From NCBI RefSeq assembly GCF_013410875.1, contig NZ_JACCCU010000001.1, positions 1,922,001 to 1,986,000 of the forward strand: 64,000 nt of DNA. The letters are read 5' to 3'. Position numbers and translations under genes: made by a program. Source of the stretch: Tunturiibacter empetritectus. GTDB lineage: Bacteria > Acidobacteriota > Terriglobia > Terriglobales > Acidobacteriaceae. Below the pieces are notes generated by a model. The model was not told the origin of the DNA and did no database searches. It saw only the letters and a list, made by a program, of their open reading frames with translations. This document shows, one piece after another, positions 7,692-17,200 of the stretch; position 1 is the stretch's first letter, and every line of letters begins with the position of its first letter.

Positions 7692-10600
7692 GCATCGCCT
7701 TCCTGTCGATCGTTACTGCTTCGGTCTTCACCGCTTCGGCCTTTACTGCTTCGGCCTTCGGAGGTCCATCCGCGATGACGGGAGGGCGAGCGGCTGAGGT
7801 GGGGAACTCCAACTGGAAGGCGGTGCCGACGCCGATCTCGCTCTCAACGTGGATCTTTCCGGCGTGCTCCTGCATGATGCCGTAACTGACGGCGAGGCCG
7901 AGGCCGGTGCCCTTGTGTTCGCCCTCCTGGGGCTTGGTCTTGGTGGTGAAGAAGGGATCGTAGATGCGGTGGAGGTGCTCTTTTTCGATACCGTTGCCGG
8001 AGTCCTGAATGCGGACGATGACGCGGCCAGCGCCGTTGAAGGTTGCGATCTTGAGCGTCGCGTTGGCGGTTCCAAACATCGCGTCCTTCGCGTTCAACAT
8101 GAGGTTGAGAACGACCTGTTGCAGCTTGCCCTGGTTGCCGTGAATGCGGGCGAGGTGTGGATCGAAGTTGGTTTCGACGCGGATCTGCGCGGTTTTGAAC
8201 TGATGCTCGAGCAGAGTGACGGTGTCGCGGAGAAGCTCGTTGAGGTTGAGGGGGGCGAACTCGGCGCCGCTGGTGCGGGAGAAGTTGAGCAGGCCGTTGA
8301 CGATCTCGGAGGCGCGGAAGGTCTGCTGCGTGATCTTTTCGAGCACGGGGGCGAGGCGCTCATCGTCGCGCATGTGCTTGGTGAGCATCTGGGTGTAACT
8401 GGAGATGACGGCGAGGGGAGTGTTGACCTCGTGGGCGACGCCGGCGGCGAGCAGGCCGATGGAGGAGAGCTTTTCAGCCTGGGTGAGCTGGGCTTCGAGC
8501 TGAATGCGGTCGGTGATGTCGTCGACGAGAATGATGCGGCCTACGGCGACGAAGTTACGCGTGACCAGTGGGGCGATGGCGATGTTAGCGATGCGGACCT
8601 TTCCGTCGGGTAGGACGAGGCGGAACTTGTAGAGGGTGTGGGTGCCGTGTTCCTCGCGCACGCTGTTGAAACGGGCTACGAAGTCCGGCGGCAGGATGGC
8701 CGAGAGGGGCTGGCGGAGGACTTCACTGCGCGACTTCGAGTACATGCCCTCCATCTGGGTGTTCCAGCTTTCGATGCGGTCGTCGAGGTCGACGGCGAAG
8801 ACGCCGATGTTGATGGACTCGACGATGTTCTCGTGGAACTCCTTGAGGCTTTCGAACTCGGTGATCTTCTGTTCGAGGCGGCGGTAGAGTTGCGCGTTTT
8901 GAATGGCGATGCCGATGTAGCCGGCGAGGGATTCGAGCAGCTCCATGTCTTCGCTGGAGAGGAAGTCTCCGTCGTCGGTGCGGCCGAGACCGATGACCGC
9001 GACGGTGCGGGTTCCACCGCCTTCGCGATTGGCGACGCGGCAGGGAAGGTAGTAGTTGAGGTCGAGGCGGCCTGCGCTCTGGCGCTGGGCTTCGGGGAGG
9101 CGGAGGATCTGCTGGGGGTTTTCGAGGAAGATGTGGTTATTGGCTCCGGGGCGGTCGAAGTCCAGGAAGCGAACATCGAGGCTGCGGAGTTCGGCGGTGT
9201 GGAGGTTGGTGAGGCCGTGGGAGGCGGCTAGATCGAAGTGTCGCGGGGTGTAGATGCCCTCGCTCTCCGAGGCGAGAAAGACGGCGACGCGAGTGACGAG
9301 GAGAGTCTGGGGAAGGCGCTCGACGATGGAGTCCAGCAGGGCACGAAGATCGGTTTGGGCGTTGATGCCGCGGCCAAATTCGACGAGGGTTTCGCGGTAG
9401 TCGAAGCGCTTTTGATCGAAGACGCGATCGACTCGCGCCTGAATCATGCGCTTAAGCGGATCGAAGACGATCCCGGCGATGATGATGGCGGCGAGAAGGC
9501 CCCAGACGCCGAGGCTGGAGAGCCGGGTGTGGACGATCTCGCCGGTGAGGGCGATGATGCCGAAGTAAAGGCCGACGAGCGATGCGGTGGCCAGGGTGTA
9601 GGTGACGCCGCGTTTGAAGATGAGGTCGACGTCCATGAGCCGGTAGCGGACGATGGCCCAGCTGAAGGTGAGGGGAAGGACGACGAGAGAGAGACCGGCG
9701 ATCTTGGCGATCTGGCTGTTGACCGACCAGTCAGCTAGGTAGGGGATGACGTAGAGCAGGGTAAACGGCGTGACCGCGATGAGGGTGCCACGGGTGAGCC
9801 ACTTGAGTTGTTGGCGTTCGAGTGCGGACTCGGCCCAGCGATAACGGAGGCGGAAGACGATGGCGGCGATGACGTAGTAGAGGGCCAGGTAGCCAAGGGC
9901 GATCTGGTCGAGGCGGTGGAGAAGGACCTCGGTCGCGGACCAGAAGCGTATGGCCGTGTACTGCAGACCGATGAGAAATATTCCTGGGAGATAGAGCAGC
10001 GCACAGCCGATGCGTCGGCGCAGACGGTTGCGTTGGTCGGAGGCGAAGTTGTCGGAGAAGCTGACTGCGAAGTGAAGGAAGAGGGCTGGCTGGAGCGCCT
10101 GCGCGGCCATGTTGCCCCAGTAGATAAACCAGTCAAAGGTGCCGGGTTCGCCGGTAGATCGGAAGCTGTAGAGGACAAACGAGGCGAGACAGAAGACGTA
10201 GAAGTGGACAGACTTTGGAGCGGTCCAGCGCCGGAACAGGACGTAGATGCCGATGCAGAGATAGACCAGCGCGATGAAGCGAAGTCCTTGATTGATGGTG
10301 CGGTCTTTGGGCTCGAGAATGACCTGAATGTCGAGCTTGGTCGCCCCGTGGAGGTCAATGGATTGCGGAACCGGGCGGAGGATGGAGTAGGTGGCATGGG
10401 CCCAGATGCCGCTGCGAAACATCTCGCGGGTGAGTGATGCGACGCGGGGGGTGGGTTGGTCGTCGACACTGACGAGAATGTCGCCGGTACGTATGCCGGC
10501 GCGATGGCCTGGGGATATCGCTGGAACGCGCTCAGCCCGGAGGCCGGTGGCTGCCTCGACCCACCAGATGCCGTCAGTGGGGACGTCGAAACCGCTCTCC

Positions 10601-10692
10601 CGATCGAAGTTCATGGCTGCAAGGACGCAGGCGGCGACAGTCGCCACTGCAAGTACGATAGCCAGAATGCGAGTTTGGGAGGCGTTTTTCAT
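7684..10692 (-). CDS. Multi-domain membrane sensor histidine kinase (PDZ, TM, GAF, PAS, HisKA, HATPase)
   Basis: The product is 1002 aa. An N-terminal membrane anchor is followed by an extracytoplasmic PDZ-like domain (about 45-110: ISPGHRAGIRTGDILVSVDD), then about seven to nine hydrophobic segments (about 130-410), a GAF domain (about 440-600), a PAS domain (about 620-730), HisKA with the phospho-acceptor in GVAHEVNTPLA, and HATPase boxes (N box NLMLNAKDA, DSGNGI, GTGLGLAVSYG). It is transcribed with and overlaps the NtrC-type regulator, so they form a two-component pair. The PDZ domain suggests sensing of a peptide or envelope signal. The extreme C-terminus carries a threefold (K/T)AEAV repeat. 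Confidence 0.92.
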   Translation of the reverse strand: MKNASQTRILAIVLAVATVAACVLAAMNFDRESGFDVPTDGIWWVEAATGLRAERVPAISPGHRAGIRTGDILVSVDDQPTPRVASLTREMFRSGIWAHATYSILRPVPQSIDLHGATKLDIQVILEPKDRTINQGLRFIALVYLCIGIYVLFRRWTAPKSVHFYVFCLASFVLYSFRSTGEPGTFDWFIYWGNMAAQALQPALFLHFAVSFSDNFASDQRNRLRRRIGCALLYLPGIFLIGLQYTAIRFWSATEVLLHRLDQIALGYLALYYVIAAIVFRLRYRWAESALERQQLKWLTRGTLIAVTPFTLLYVIPYLADWSVNSQIAKIAGLSLVVLPLTFSWAIVRYRLMDVDLIFKRGVTYTLATASLVGLYFGIIALTGEIVHTRLSSLGVWGLLAAIIIAGIVFDPLKRMIQARVDRVFDQKRFDYRETLVEFGRGINAQTDLRALLDSIVERLPQTLLVTRVAVFLASESEGIYTPRHFDLAASHGLTNLHTAELRSLDVRFLDFDRPGANNHIFLENPQQILRLPEAQRQSAGRLDLNYYLPCRVANREGGGTRTVAVIGLGRTDDGDFLSSEDMELLESLAGYIGIAIQNAQLYRRLEQKITEFESLKEFHENIVESINIGVFAVDLDDRIESWNTQMEGMYSKSRSEVLRQPLSAILPPDFVARFNSVREEHGTHTLYKFRLVLPDGKVRIANIAIAPLVTRNFVAVGRIILVDDITDRIQLEAQLTQAEKLSSIGLLAAGVAHEVNTPLAVISSYTQMLTKHMRDDERLAPVLEKITQQTFRASEIVNGLLNFSRTSGAEFAPLNLNELLRDTVTLLEHQFKTAQIRVETNFDPHLARIHGNQGKLQQVVLNLMLNAKDAMFGTANATLKIATFNGAGRVIVRIQDSGNGIEKEHLHRIYDPFFTTKTKPQEGEHKGTGLGLAVSYGIMQEHAGKIHVESEIGVGTAFQLEFPTSAARPPVIADGPPKAEAVKAEAVKTEAVTIDRKAMHV
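7715..7759 (-). repeat. Three 15-bp tandem repeats inside the kinase gene
   Basis: Three consecutive 15-bp units (ACTGCTTCGGTCTTC, ACCGCTTCGGCCTTT, ACTGCTTCGGCCTTC on the plus strand) encode a (K)AEAV-type pentapeptide repeat near the C-terminus of the histidine kinase. They keep frame and lie after the last ATPase motif, so copy-number change would only alter the tail length. Confidence 0.85.
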
Positions 10693-11029
10693 GAAAATCT
10701 GGCGGCTTAGAACAACGTGAGCACATTAAGGACCAAACGATATAACGTTCAATGCACCAGCAGGAGGTCACTTGCCATCTTGAAGTCTACAGAAAATCAT
10801 AACCTACTCCGTAATACTCGAAGTTATTTCAAATCTTACGCTGCCGATGAAGAAATTGTTCACATCCTACGCATCTATGTAATTGGAGGAGCCAATTATC
10901 GGATTTGAAACATCTCTGAGGTGATATTGGATTTAGCTAAAATAATCCATAGGAAACAATTAATACTCCTGTAATATTTGAAGGTTGCTTTGGAATGACC
11001 TTCCTTGAGCAAAATGAGGCTGCCGGAAA
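10693..11029. other. AT-rich divergent intergenic region
   Basis: This stretch without a gene separates the histidine kinase (minus) from the hydrolase (plus) and must hold the promoters of both. It is visibly AT-richer than its surroundings from about 10740 to 10990. It contains a perfect 7-bp inverted repeat, TAATTGG / CCAATTA, at 10880-10886 and 10892-10898 with a 5-base spacer, which could be an operator. No clear sigma-54 site or convincing ORF is seen. Confidence 0.5.
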
Positions 11030-11962
11030 GTGACACGAAGAGAGATTAGTCAAATTGGTGAGGGGTTTGTTGTGGTGGACGGGGTGAAGGTCCACTATCA
11101 ACGCGCCGGTTCGGGCAGACCACTGCTGCTTCTGCACGGCCTGGTAGGATCGGCCAAAAATTGGCGGAGAAACATTAGTTTTCTTGCGCAGGACTCTGAC
11201 GTGTACGCGATCGACCTGTTCAATATGGGCGAGTCGGAGCGCGTGCCTGGACTTGATGCCGGACTGGAAGCGACGGCGGACCGGCTGGCAGCTTACATGG
11301 ACGCGCTTGGTCTGGACGAGGCCGATATAGCAGCTCATTCCCATGGTGGGGCCGTGGCTATGATGTTTGCCGCACGGCACTCCGATCGTGTGCGCCGGTT
11401 GATCCTGTTCGCGCCGGCAAATCCGTTCTGCGACCTGGGACACCAGTTGATCCGGTTTTATCAGACACGATTTGGGATCTGGTTCGCACGACAGATTCCT
11501 TCTTTCCCGAGGAGATTGAAGGCGACAGCACTTAGCCGCATGTATGGGGATCCCTCCCGGGTTTCAGCCGGGGCGCTTGAGGGGTATATCGAAGGGCTAC
11601 ACGTTCCCGGAACCATGGACCACGTGTTGCAGATTGTGCAGCGCTGGTTTGTAGATATGGGATTGCTGCGATCTGTGCTGGAGCGGTTGGTGGCGAAGCC
11701 AATGCTGCTGATCTGGGGCGATCGCGACAGGGCGGTGGGCCTGAACTCGGGGCGGGAGCTGCAGCGGATTCTGCCTCAATCGAGTTTGATGGTGCTTCCA
11801 GGCGTCGGACACATCGCGTTTGAGGAGATGCCGGAGATCTGCAATACGGCGATGCGGGAGTGGTTACAGAAACCGTTGCCTTCTGAAGCGCGTGTGACGG
11901 TGAGCCGGCATGCGGAGTCTGCCGCGTTTGCCAACCAGGTGGCTGAACGAGGCGCGGCTTAG
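11030..11962 (+). CDS. Alpha/beta-fold hydrolase
   Basis: Alpha/beta hydrolase of the esterase/haloperoxidase-like type, 310 aa from GTG 11030. Motifs are the oxyanion-hole HGLVGS, the nucleophile elbow AHSHGG, the acid GDRDRAVG and the catalytic His in GVGHIAFEE. The start is uncertain: GTG 11030 has only GGAAA directly before it, whereas GTG 11072 has GAGGGG 6 bases upstream and would still keep the first strand. The substrate cannot be told. The convergent neighbour is another alpha/beta hydrolase, 4 bp away. Confidence 0.82.
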   Translation: MTRREISQIGEGFVVVDGVKVHYQRAGSGRPLLLLHGLVGSAKNWRRNISFLAQDSDVYAIDLFNMGESERVPGLDAGLEATADRLAAYMDALGLDEADIAAHSHGGAVAMMFAARHSDRVRRLILFAPANPFCDLGHQLIRFYQTRFGIWFARQIPSFPRRLKATALSRMYGDPSRVSAGALEGYIEGLHVPGTMDHVLQIVQRWFVDMGLLRSVLERLVAKPMLLIWGDRDRAVGLNSGRELQRILPQSSLMVLPGVGHIAFEEMPEICNTAMREWLQKPLPSEARVTVSRHAESAAFANQVAERGAA

Positions 11963-11966
11963 TTCG

Positions 11967-12671
11967 CTAACTTAAGCTGAATACGCTCTGCAACCAGAGG
12001 CGAATCTCGGCCTGCATCAGATCGAGCTTCGGGTTGGGCGACGCGGTGGTTCCCTGAAAAAAGTGGTCGGCGTCTGAGATCCAGACCAGGCGCTTTGGTT
12101 CAGGCGCTCTTTCAAAGACGCCTTCGAGAATGTCGCGTGGGCCGTATTGGTCGTGGTCGCCGCTGATAAAGAGCTTGGGTTGGGTGCAATTAGGCAGAAA
12201 CTTATAGGTGTAGTCGCGGCCCTCTGCGTGGACGGGAACGCCGAGGCCGACGAGACCCTTCACGCGGGGATCACCACAGCAGGCTCGCAGCCCGACGTTC
12301 GAGCCGAAGGAGAAGCCGGCGAAGAGGATGGGACGGTCGAGATTGTGTTGTAACCAGTCGAGAGCTGCGAGGACGTCGTCCTGTTCTCCGAGCCCGTGAT
12401 CGTGAGCGCCTTCACTGAGGCCTACGCCACGGAAGTTGAAGCGAAGGACGGGAAGGCCGAAGGATAAGAAGGCCTTCATGGCGTGATAGACCACTTTGTT
12501 GTGCATGGTTCCGCCTCCCGAGGGGTGCGGATGGCAGACGAGCGCAGCATACGAGGCATCGTCGCGACCTGTGTTGAGAAGGGCTTCGAGGCGACCGGTG
12601 GGGCCGTGGAGATCGTCGATGGAACGGATCTGTGAGCTAGGGGTCTGGGAGCTGGAAGTTTGCGTCATCAT
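11967..12671 (-). CDS. Alpha/beta hydrolase, short-chain esterase-like
   Basis: The product is 234 aa. Features of the small CHPHP-containing alpha/beta hydrolases are visible: CHPHPSGGGTMHNKVV near the N-terminus, NFRGVGLSEG, the nucleophile elbow GFSFGS, and the acid/His region SGDHDQYGP and SDADHFFQG. It is cytosolic and the substrate is unknown. Two adjacent ATGs (12671, 12668) are possible starts. No Shine-Dalgarno is present; instead TAAACT lies 4 or 7 bases upstream of them, which may be a -10 box of a (nearly) leaderless mRNA. The M20 peptidase is divergent, 50 bp away. Confidence 0.85.
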   Translation of the reverse strand: MMTQTSSSQTPSSQIRSIDDLHGPTGRLEALLNTGRDDASYAALVCHPHPSGGGTMHNKVVYHAMKAFLSFGLPVLRFNFRGVGLSEGAHDHGLGEQDDVLAALDWLQHNLDRPILFAGFSFGSNVGLRACCGDPRVKGLVGLGVPVHAEGRDYTYKFLPNCTQPKLFISGDHDQYGPRDILEGVFERAPEPKRLVWISDADHFFQGTTASPNPKLDLMQAEIRLWLQSVFSLS

Positions 12672-12721
12672 TTTCAGTTTATCGGGTGTGTTCGTTGTCC
12701 GCTCTTTATAGGGGATACCGT

Positions 12722-13771
12722 ATGCTGGAGGGCATGGCGATTGACCCTATCGAACTGACGAAACAGCTAGTAAATATTGAGTCCACTACGTATCACGAGG
12801 GTCTTGCCGGTGCGTTTCTTTATGATTATCTGGGGGCGCAGCATTACGAGGTGGAGCGAACGGCGGTTGAGCAGCCGGACCGTGCCAGTACCCCGGGAGC
12901 AGGCAGTGGGGAGCGGTTCAATGTGTACGCCGCCATGCCTGGGGTCGCGCCGGATGTGGTGCTTTCGACCCACATGGATACGGTTCCTCCCTTCTTTGGC
13001 TGCACGGAGGACGACGAGTTTTTGTATGGCAGGGGAACCTGCGATGCAAAGGGAATTGTTGCGGCACAGGTTGCGGCGGCGGATCGGCTGCGCGATGGCG
13101 GAGTGAAGGTTGGATTGCTTTTTGTGGTGGGGGAGGAGCGGGATTCGGCGGGCGCTGCTGTCGCCAACTTATCTCCGAAGGGTTCGCGGTTTTTGATCAA
13201 TGGAGAGCCGACGGATAACCGGCTGGCGCTGGCATCGAAGGGCGCGTTGCGGGTTGAACTGAGGGCGAAGGGCCGCATGGCGCACTCTGCCTATCCTGAG
13301 CTGGGGGAGTCGGCTATCGATAAGTTGATAGAAGCGCTGCATGATGTTCTGGCGATGCCGTTGCCGGTTGAGCCGGAGATCGGCCCTTCGACGTTGAACA
13401 TCGGATTGATTGAAGGGGGGCGAGCTCCGAATGTAATCGCGGATAAGGCAGAGGCACATATTCTGGTTCGCCTGGTGGGGCCTTCGGAGGAAGTGAGGAG
13501 ATCGATCGTTGCGGCCGTCGGCGACAGGGCGGATGTTGAGTTCAGCCTCGATCTACCATTTGTCAGGATGCGGAAGGTTGGGCAGCTGCCGACGATGATT
13601 GCAAAGTTTACGACGGATATTCCGAAGCTGACGGCCTGGGGTGAGCCGTTCCTGTTGGGGCCCGGGTCGATTCATGTAGCACATACGCCAAATGAAAAGA
13701 TCGCAAAGAAAGAACTGTTGGACTGTGTCGATCTCTATGTGCGGTTGGCGGAGGAGTTGGTTCGGTCGTAG
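12722..13771 (+). CDS. M20-family metallopeptidase / deacylase
   Basis: Zinc metallohydrolase of the M20 family (ArgE/DapE/CPG2 type), 349 aa from ATG 12722, chosen because GGGGA lies 6 bases upstream; ATG 12734 is an alternative with a badly spaced GGAGG. All metal-site segments are recognisable: STHMDTVPP (His and bridging Asp), GRGTCDAKG, GEERDSAGA (general base Glu), the ligand in NGEPTDN, and the last His in VAHTPNEKI. It probably cleaves an N-acyl or peptide bond of an amino-acid substrate. It stands alone with no biosynthetic partner, so the exact substrate is open. Confidence 0.88.
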   Translation: MLEGMAIDPIELTKQLVNIESTTYHEGLAGAFLYDYLGAQHYEVERTAVEQPDRASTPGAGSGERFNVYAAMPGVAPDVVLSTHMDTVPPFFGCTEDDEFLYGRGTCDAKGIVAAQVAAADRLRDGGVKVGLLFVVGEERDSAGAAVANLSPKGSRFLINGEPTDNRLALASKGALRVELRAKGRMAHSAYPELGESAIDKLIEALHDVLAMPLPVEPEIGPSTLNIGLIEGGRAPNVIADKAEAHILVRLVGPSEEVRRSIVAAVGDRADVEFSLDLPFVRMRKVGQLPTMIAKFTTDIPKLTAWGEPFLLGPGSIHVAHTPNEKIAKKELLDCVDLYVRLAEELVRS

Positions 13772-13785
13772 CGTGTCCTCCTATG

Positions 13786-14160
13786 TCAGCCGGAGAGGAT
13801 GCGGAAGGGTAGACTTCCCAGGTTGTCTTCGGCGAGTACGGCCGTCTCGTCTGGATTGGCGGGGTTGTAGCGGATGTTTACCGAGGGGCTGCCGGTCGAC
13901 TTCGACTCGGCTTCATGATGAGTGAGAGCTACGCTGCGAAGATAGCCGCCATAGTATTCCCCGTTGATCTTGAAGTGGAAACCGGCTTCGATCTGGTAGG
14001 TGACCCCAGGTGAGACCACGTCTTCGTCGGCGGAGAGGACTTGCCAGTGGTTGATTTCGGCCTTGGCGACAGGCCATTGAGCGGCGAGGCAAAGTTTCTT
14101 CTCGCGATTTTTGCGCCGGAGCCTGCGGCTGATTGCGTCGATGAAAAAGATGCCGACCAT
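13786..14160 (-). CDS. DUF3592-like protein
   Basis: The product is 124 aa. A short hydrophobic N-terminus (MVGIFFIDAISRRLRR) is followed by a beta-rich domain with the pattern of DUF3592 proteins: WPVAKAEINHWQV, a tyrosine-rich ligand-like strand (YQIEAGFHFKINGEYYGG) and the closing VNIRYNPANPDETAVL. Members are membrane-associated and have no known function. The gene is convergent with the peptidase and divergent from dnaE. Confidence 0.65.
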   Translation of the reverse strand: MVGIFFIDAISRRLRRKNREKKLCLAAQWPVAKAEINHWQVLSADEDVVSPGVTYQIEAGFHFKINGEYYGGYLRSVALTHHEAESKSTGSPSVNIRYNPANPDETAVLAEDNLGSLPFRILSG

Positions 14161-14233
14161 ACTTGGGTAACGATTCTAATACGGCAATTTGGGACGCGTT
14201 TTCCTATGGGTGGGACGGCTCTAAACTATAGAG

Positions 14234-17200
14234 ATGGCAGCAGAGTTTACTCACCTTCATCTTCATACTGACTACTCACTCCTCGATGGCGCCTGCGACG
14301 TAGATAAACTTGCCGGGCATTTGAGCAAGATTGGCCAGACAGCGGCTGCGATGACCGACCACGGAAATATCTATGGCGCGGTGCACTTTTTCGAAGCGAT
14401 GCAGAAGAAGGGAATCAAGCCGATTCTCGGGTGCGAACTTTACATCTGCAAGAACGACGATCATCGTGCCGCGCCGGAGGGAGATAAGTATAACCACCTG
14501 TTGGTGCTGGCAGAGAATCAGGAGGGCTATCGCAATCTGGTTCGGCTGACGAGCGAGGCGGCGCTGCATGGGTTCTATCGAAAGCCGCGCGTGTCGAAGG
14601 ATTTTCTTGCGAAACATTCGGAGGGCTTGATTGGATTCTCGGGCTGTCTTGCGGGTGAGGTGAATCAGTTTTTGATGGAGGACAAGTACGAGGAGGCGAA
14701 GCGTATTGCTGGCTTTTATCAGGATCTTTTCGGTAAAGGCAACTATTTTCTCGAGATTCAGGACCATGGACTGGCGCCGGATAAGGGCGTCTGCGATGCG
14801 TTGTTCAAGATGGAGCGCGAGCTTGATATTCCTCTGATCGCGACCAATGATAGCCACTATGTCGCTTCGGATGATTCGCGAGCGCATGAGATTCTACTCT
14901 GCGTGCAGACGGCCGGCAGCATGAACGACCCGAAGCGATTCAAGTTCGATACGCAGGAGTTTTACATCAAGAGCGCGGAGGAGATGCTGCGGACTTTCTC
15001 GCAGAATCCCGAGGTCTGCACACGGACAATGCAGTTTATTGAACGATGCAACGTAAAGATGTTGAAGGTGGACAATCCGTTTCCGGATTTCAACGTGCCT
15101 GAGGGAGAGACGCTTGATACCTACTTTGAGCAGGTGTGCCGCAAGGGCCTGGAGATGCGCCTCGAAACGGCTGTTGCCCATCTGCGTTCCCGGGGATTGT
15201 TGAAAAAAACGATTCCTGAGTATCACGAGCGGCTGGACCGCGAGCTGAACATCATCAAACAGATGAAGTTTCCTGGTTATTTCATGATTGTCTGGGACTT
15301 TATCAAGTATGCGCGCGAGCAAAGGATTCCAGTGGGACCGGGGCGTGGATCGGCTGCGGGTTCATTGGTGGCTTACGTGATGCAGATTACGGATATCGAT
15401 CCGCTGCAGAATGAACTGTTGTTTGAGCGTTTTCTGAATCCGGAGCGCGTGTCGATGCCGGATATCGATATCGACTTCTGCATGAACCGGCGTGGTGAGG
15501 TGATTGAGTACGTCAACCGAAAGTATGGGCGGGATCAGGTTGCGCAGATTATTACGTTCAACACGATGGCGGCCAAGGCTGCGATCAAGGACGTGGGACG
15601 TGCGCTGGATATGCCGTATGGCGAGGTCGACCGGATCGCGAAGATGATTCCGACTACGATTGGGATCACGATCGATCAGGCTTTGAAGGATTCGCCTTCG
15701 TTGGCAGGGGCGTATGAGGGCGATCCGAAGATTAAGGAGTTGATCGATGCGGCGCTGCGGCTGGAGGGACTTGTTCGCGGCGCGGGCGTGCATGCGGCGG
15801 GTGTCGTGATTGCGCCGAAGCCGCTGACGGAGTTGGTTCCGGTGACGCGTGCGAAGAACGACGATATCGTCACAGCATATGACATGAAGGCTGTCGAGAA
15901 GATGGGGCTTCTGAAGATGGACTTCCTCGGACTGACGACGCTGACGGTGATTGATGATGCGTTGAAGCTGATCAAGTCGACGACGGGTACGGATGTCGAT
16001 ATGGCGATGGTTCCGCTGGATGATGCGAAGACGTATGAGCAGGTGTATCACCGGGCGCTGACCTCGGGTGTGTTTCAGTTTGAGTCGGGCGGGATGCGAG
16101 ATGTGTTGCGGCGATATAAGCCGAACACGGTTGAGGACCTGACTGCTTTGAACGCGCTGTATCGTCCGGGGCCGATTCAGGGTGGCATGATCGACGACTT
16201 CATCGAGCGCAAGTGGGGACGGCGGGCGGTGAGTTATGAGCTGCCTGAACTGGAGATGATTCTTCGCGAGACGCTGGGGGTCATTGTGTACCAGGAGCAG
16301 GTGATGCAGATCTCAAACGTGCTGGCGGGCTACTCACTGGGCGATTCGGACCTGCTGCGGCGGGCGATGGGGAAGAAGGATCCCGCGGAGATGGCGAAGC
16401 AGCGCGATCGCTTCATGAGTGGCGCGGCGGCGAATAAACATCCGAAGGATACGGCAGGGAAGATCTTTGACCTGATGGCGCAGTTTGCCGGATATGGCTT
16501 CAATAAGTCACATTCGGCTGCGTATGCGCTGCTGGCCTATCACACGGCGTGGTTGAAGACGCATTATCCGGTGGAGTTTATGGCGGCTCTGCTCACGAGC
16601 GAAACGTCGAAGCCGGAGAACGTGGTGAAGTACATCTCTGAGTGCCGCGAGATGAATATCTCGGTGGTGCCGCCGAATGTGCAGGTTTCGGATGCGAACT
16701 TTACGCCGATCGAAACACCCGGTGGGGCTGCGATCGGATTTGGGTTGGCTGCGATCAAAAATGTTGGGCACAATGCGATTGAGTCGATCATCGCGGCCCG
16801 GACGGCGTTGCAGGCAGCGGGGAAGAAGGGTTTCTCCAGCCTGTGGGAGTTCTGCGAGAAGGTCGATCTGCGACTGCTGAATAAACGTGTGCTGGAGTCG
16901 CTTATCAAAGCGGGCGCAATGGATGTGTTTGGCGGCCGGGCGGCGTTGTGCGCTGCTCTTGATAAAGCGATGGAGCGGGCACAGAAGTCTCAGCGCGATG
17001 AGGCGGCTGGGCAGCATGGGCTGTTTGGAATCTTCGATGCGGATATCCATTCTCCTTCTTCGACCAATGGGGAGGAGGCACTACCCAGTGTCGCGGAGTG
17101 GGACGAGCACACTCGTTTGCAGAACGAAAAAGAGGTGCTGGGATTCTTTGTGTCAGGGCATCCGATGGATAAGTACCGGGAGAAGCTTCGGAACATGAAG

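Noticed and set aside
10717-10908. 63-aa plus-strand ORF upstream of the hydrolase
   Set aside because: Lies in AT-rich promoter DNA, lacks a Shine-Dalgarno and any recognisable protein pattern.
10693-11029. Sigma-54 promoter for the response regulator
   Set aside because: No TGGCAC-N5-TTGC-like pair found on either strand.
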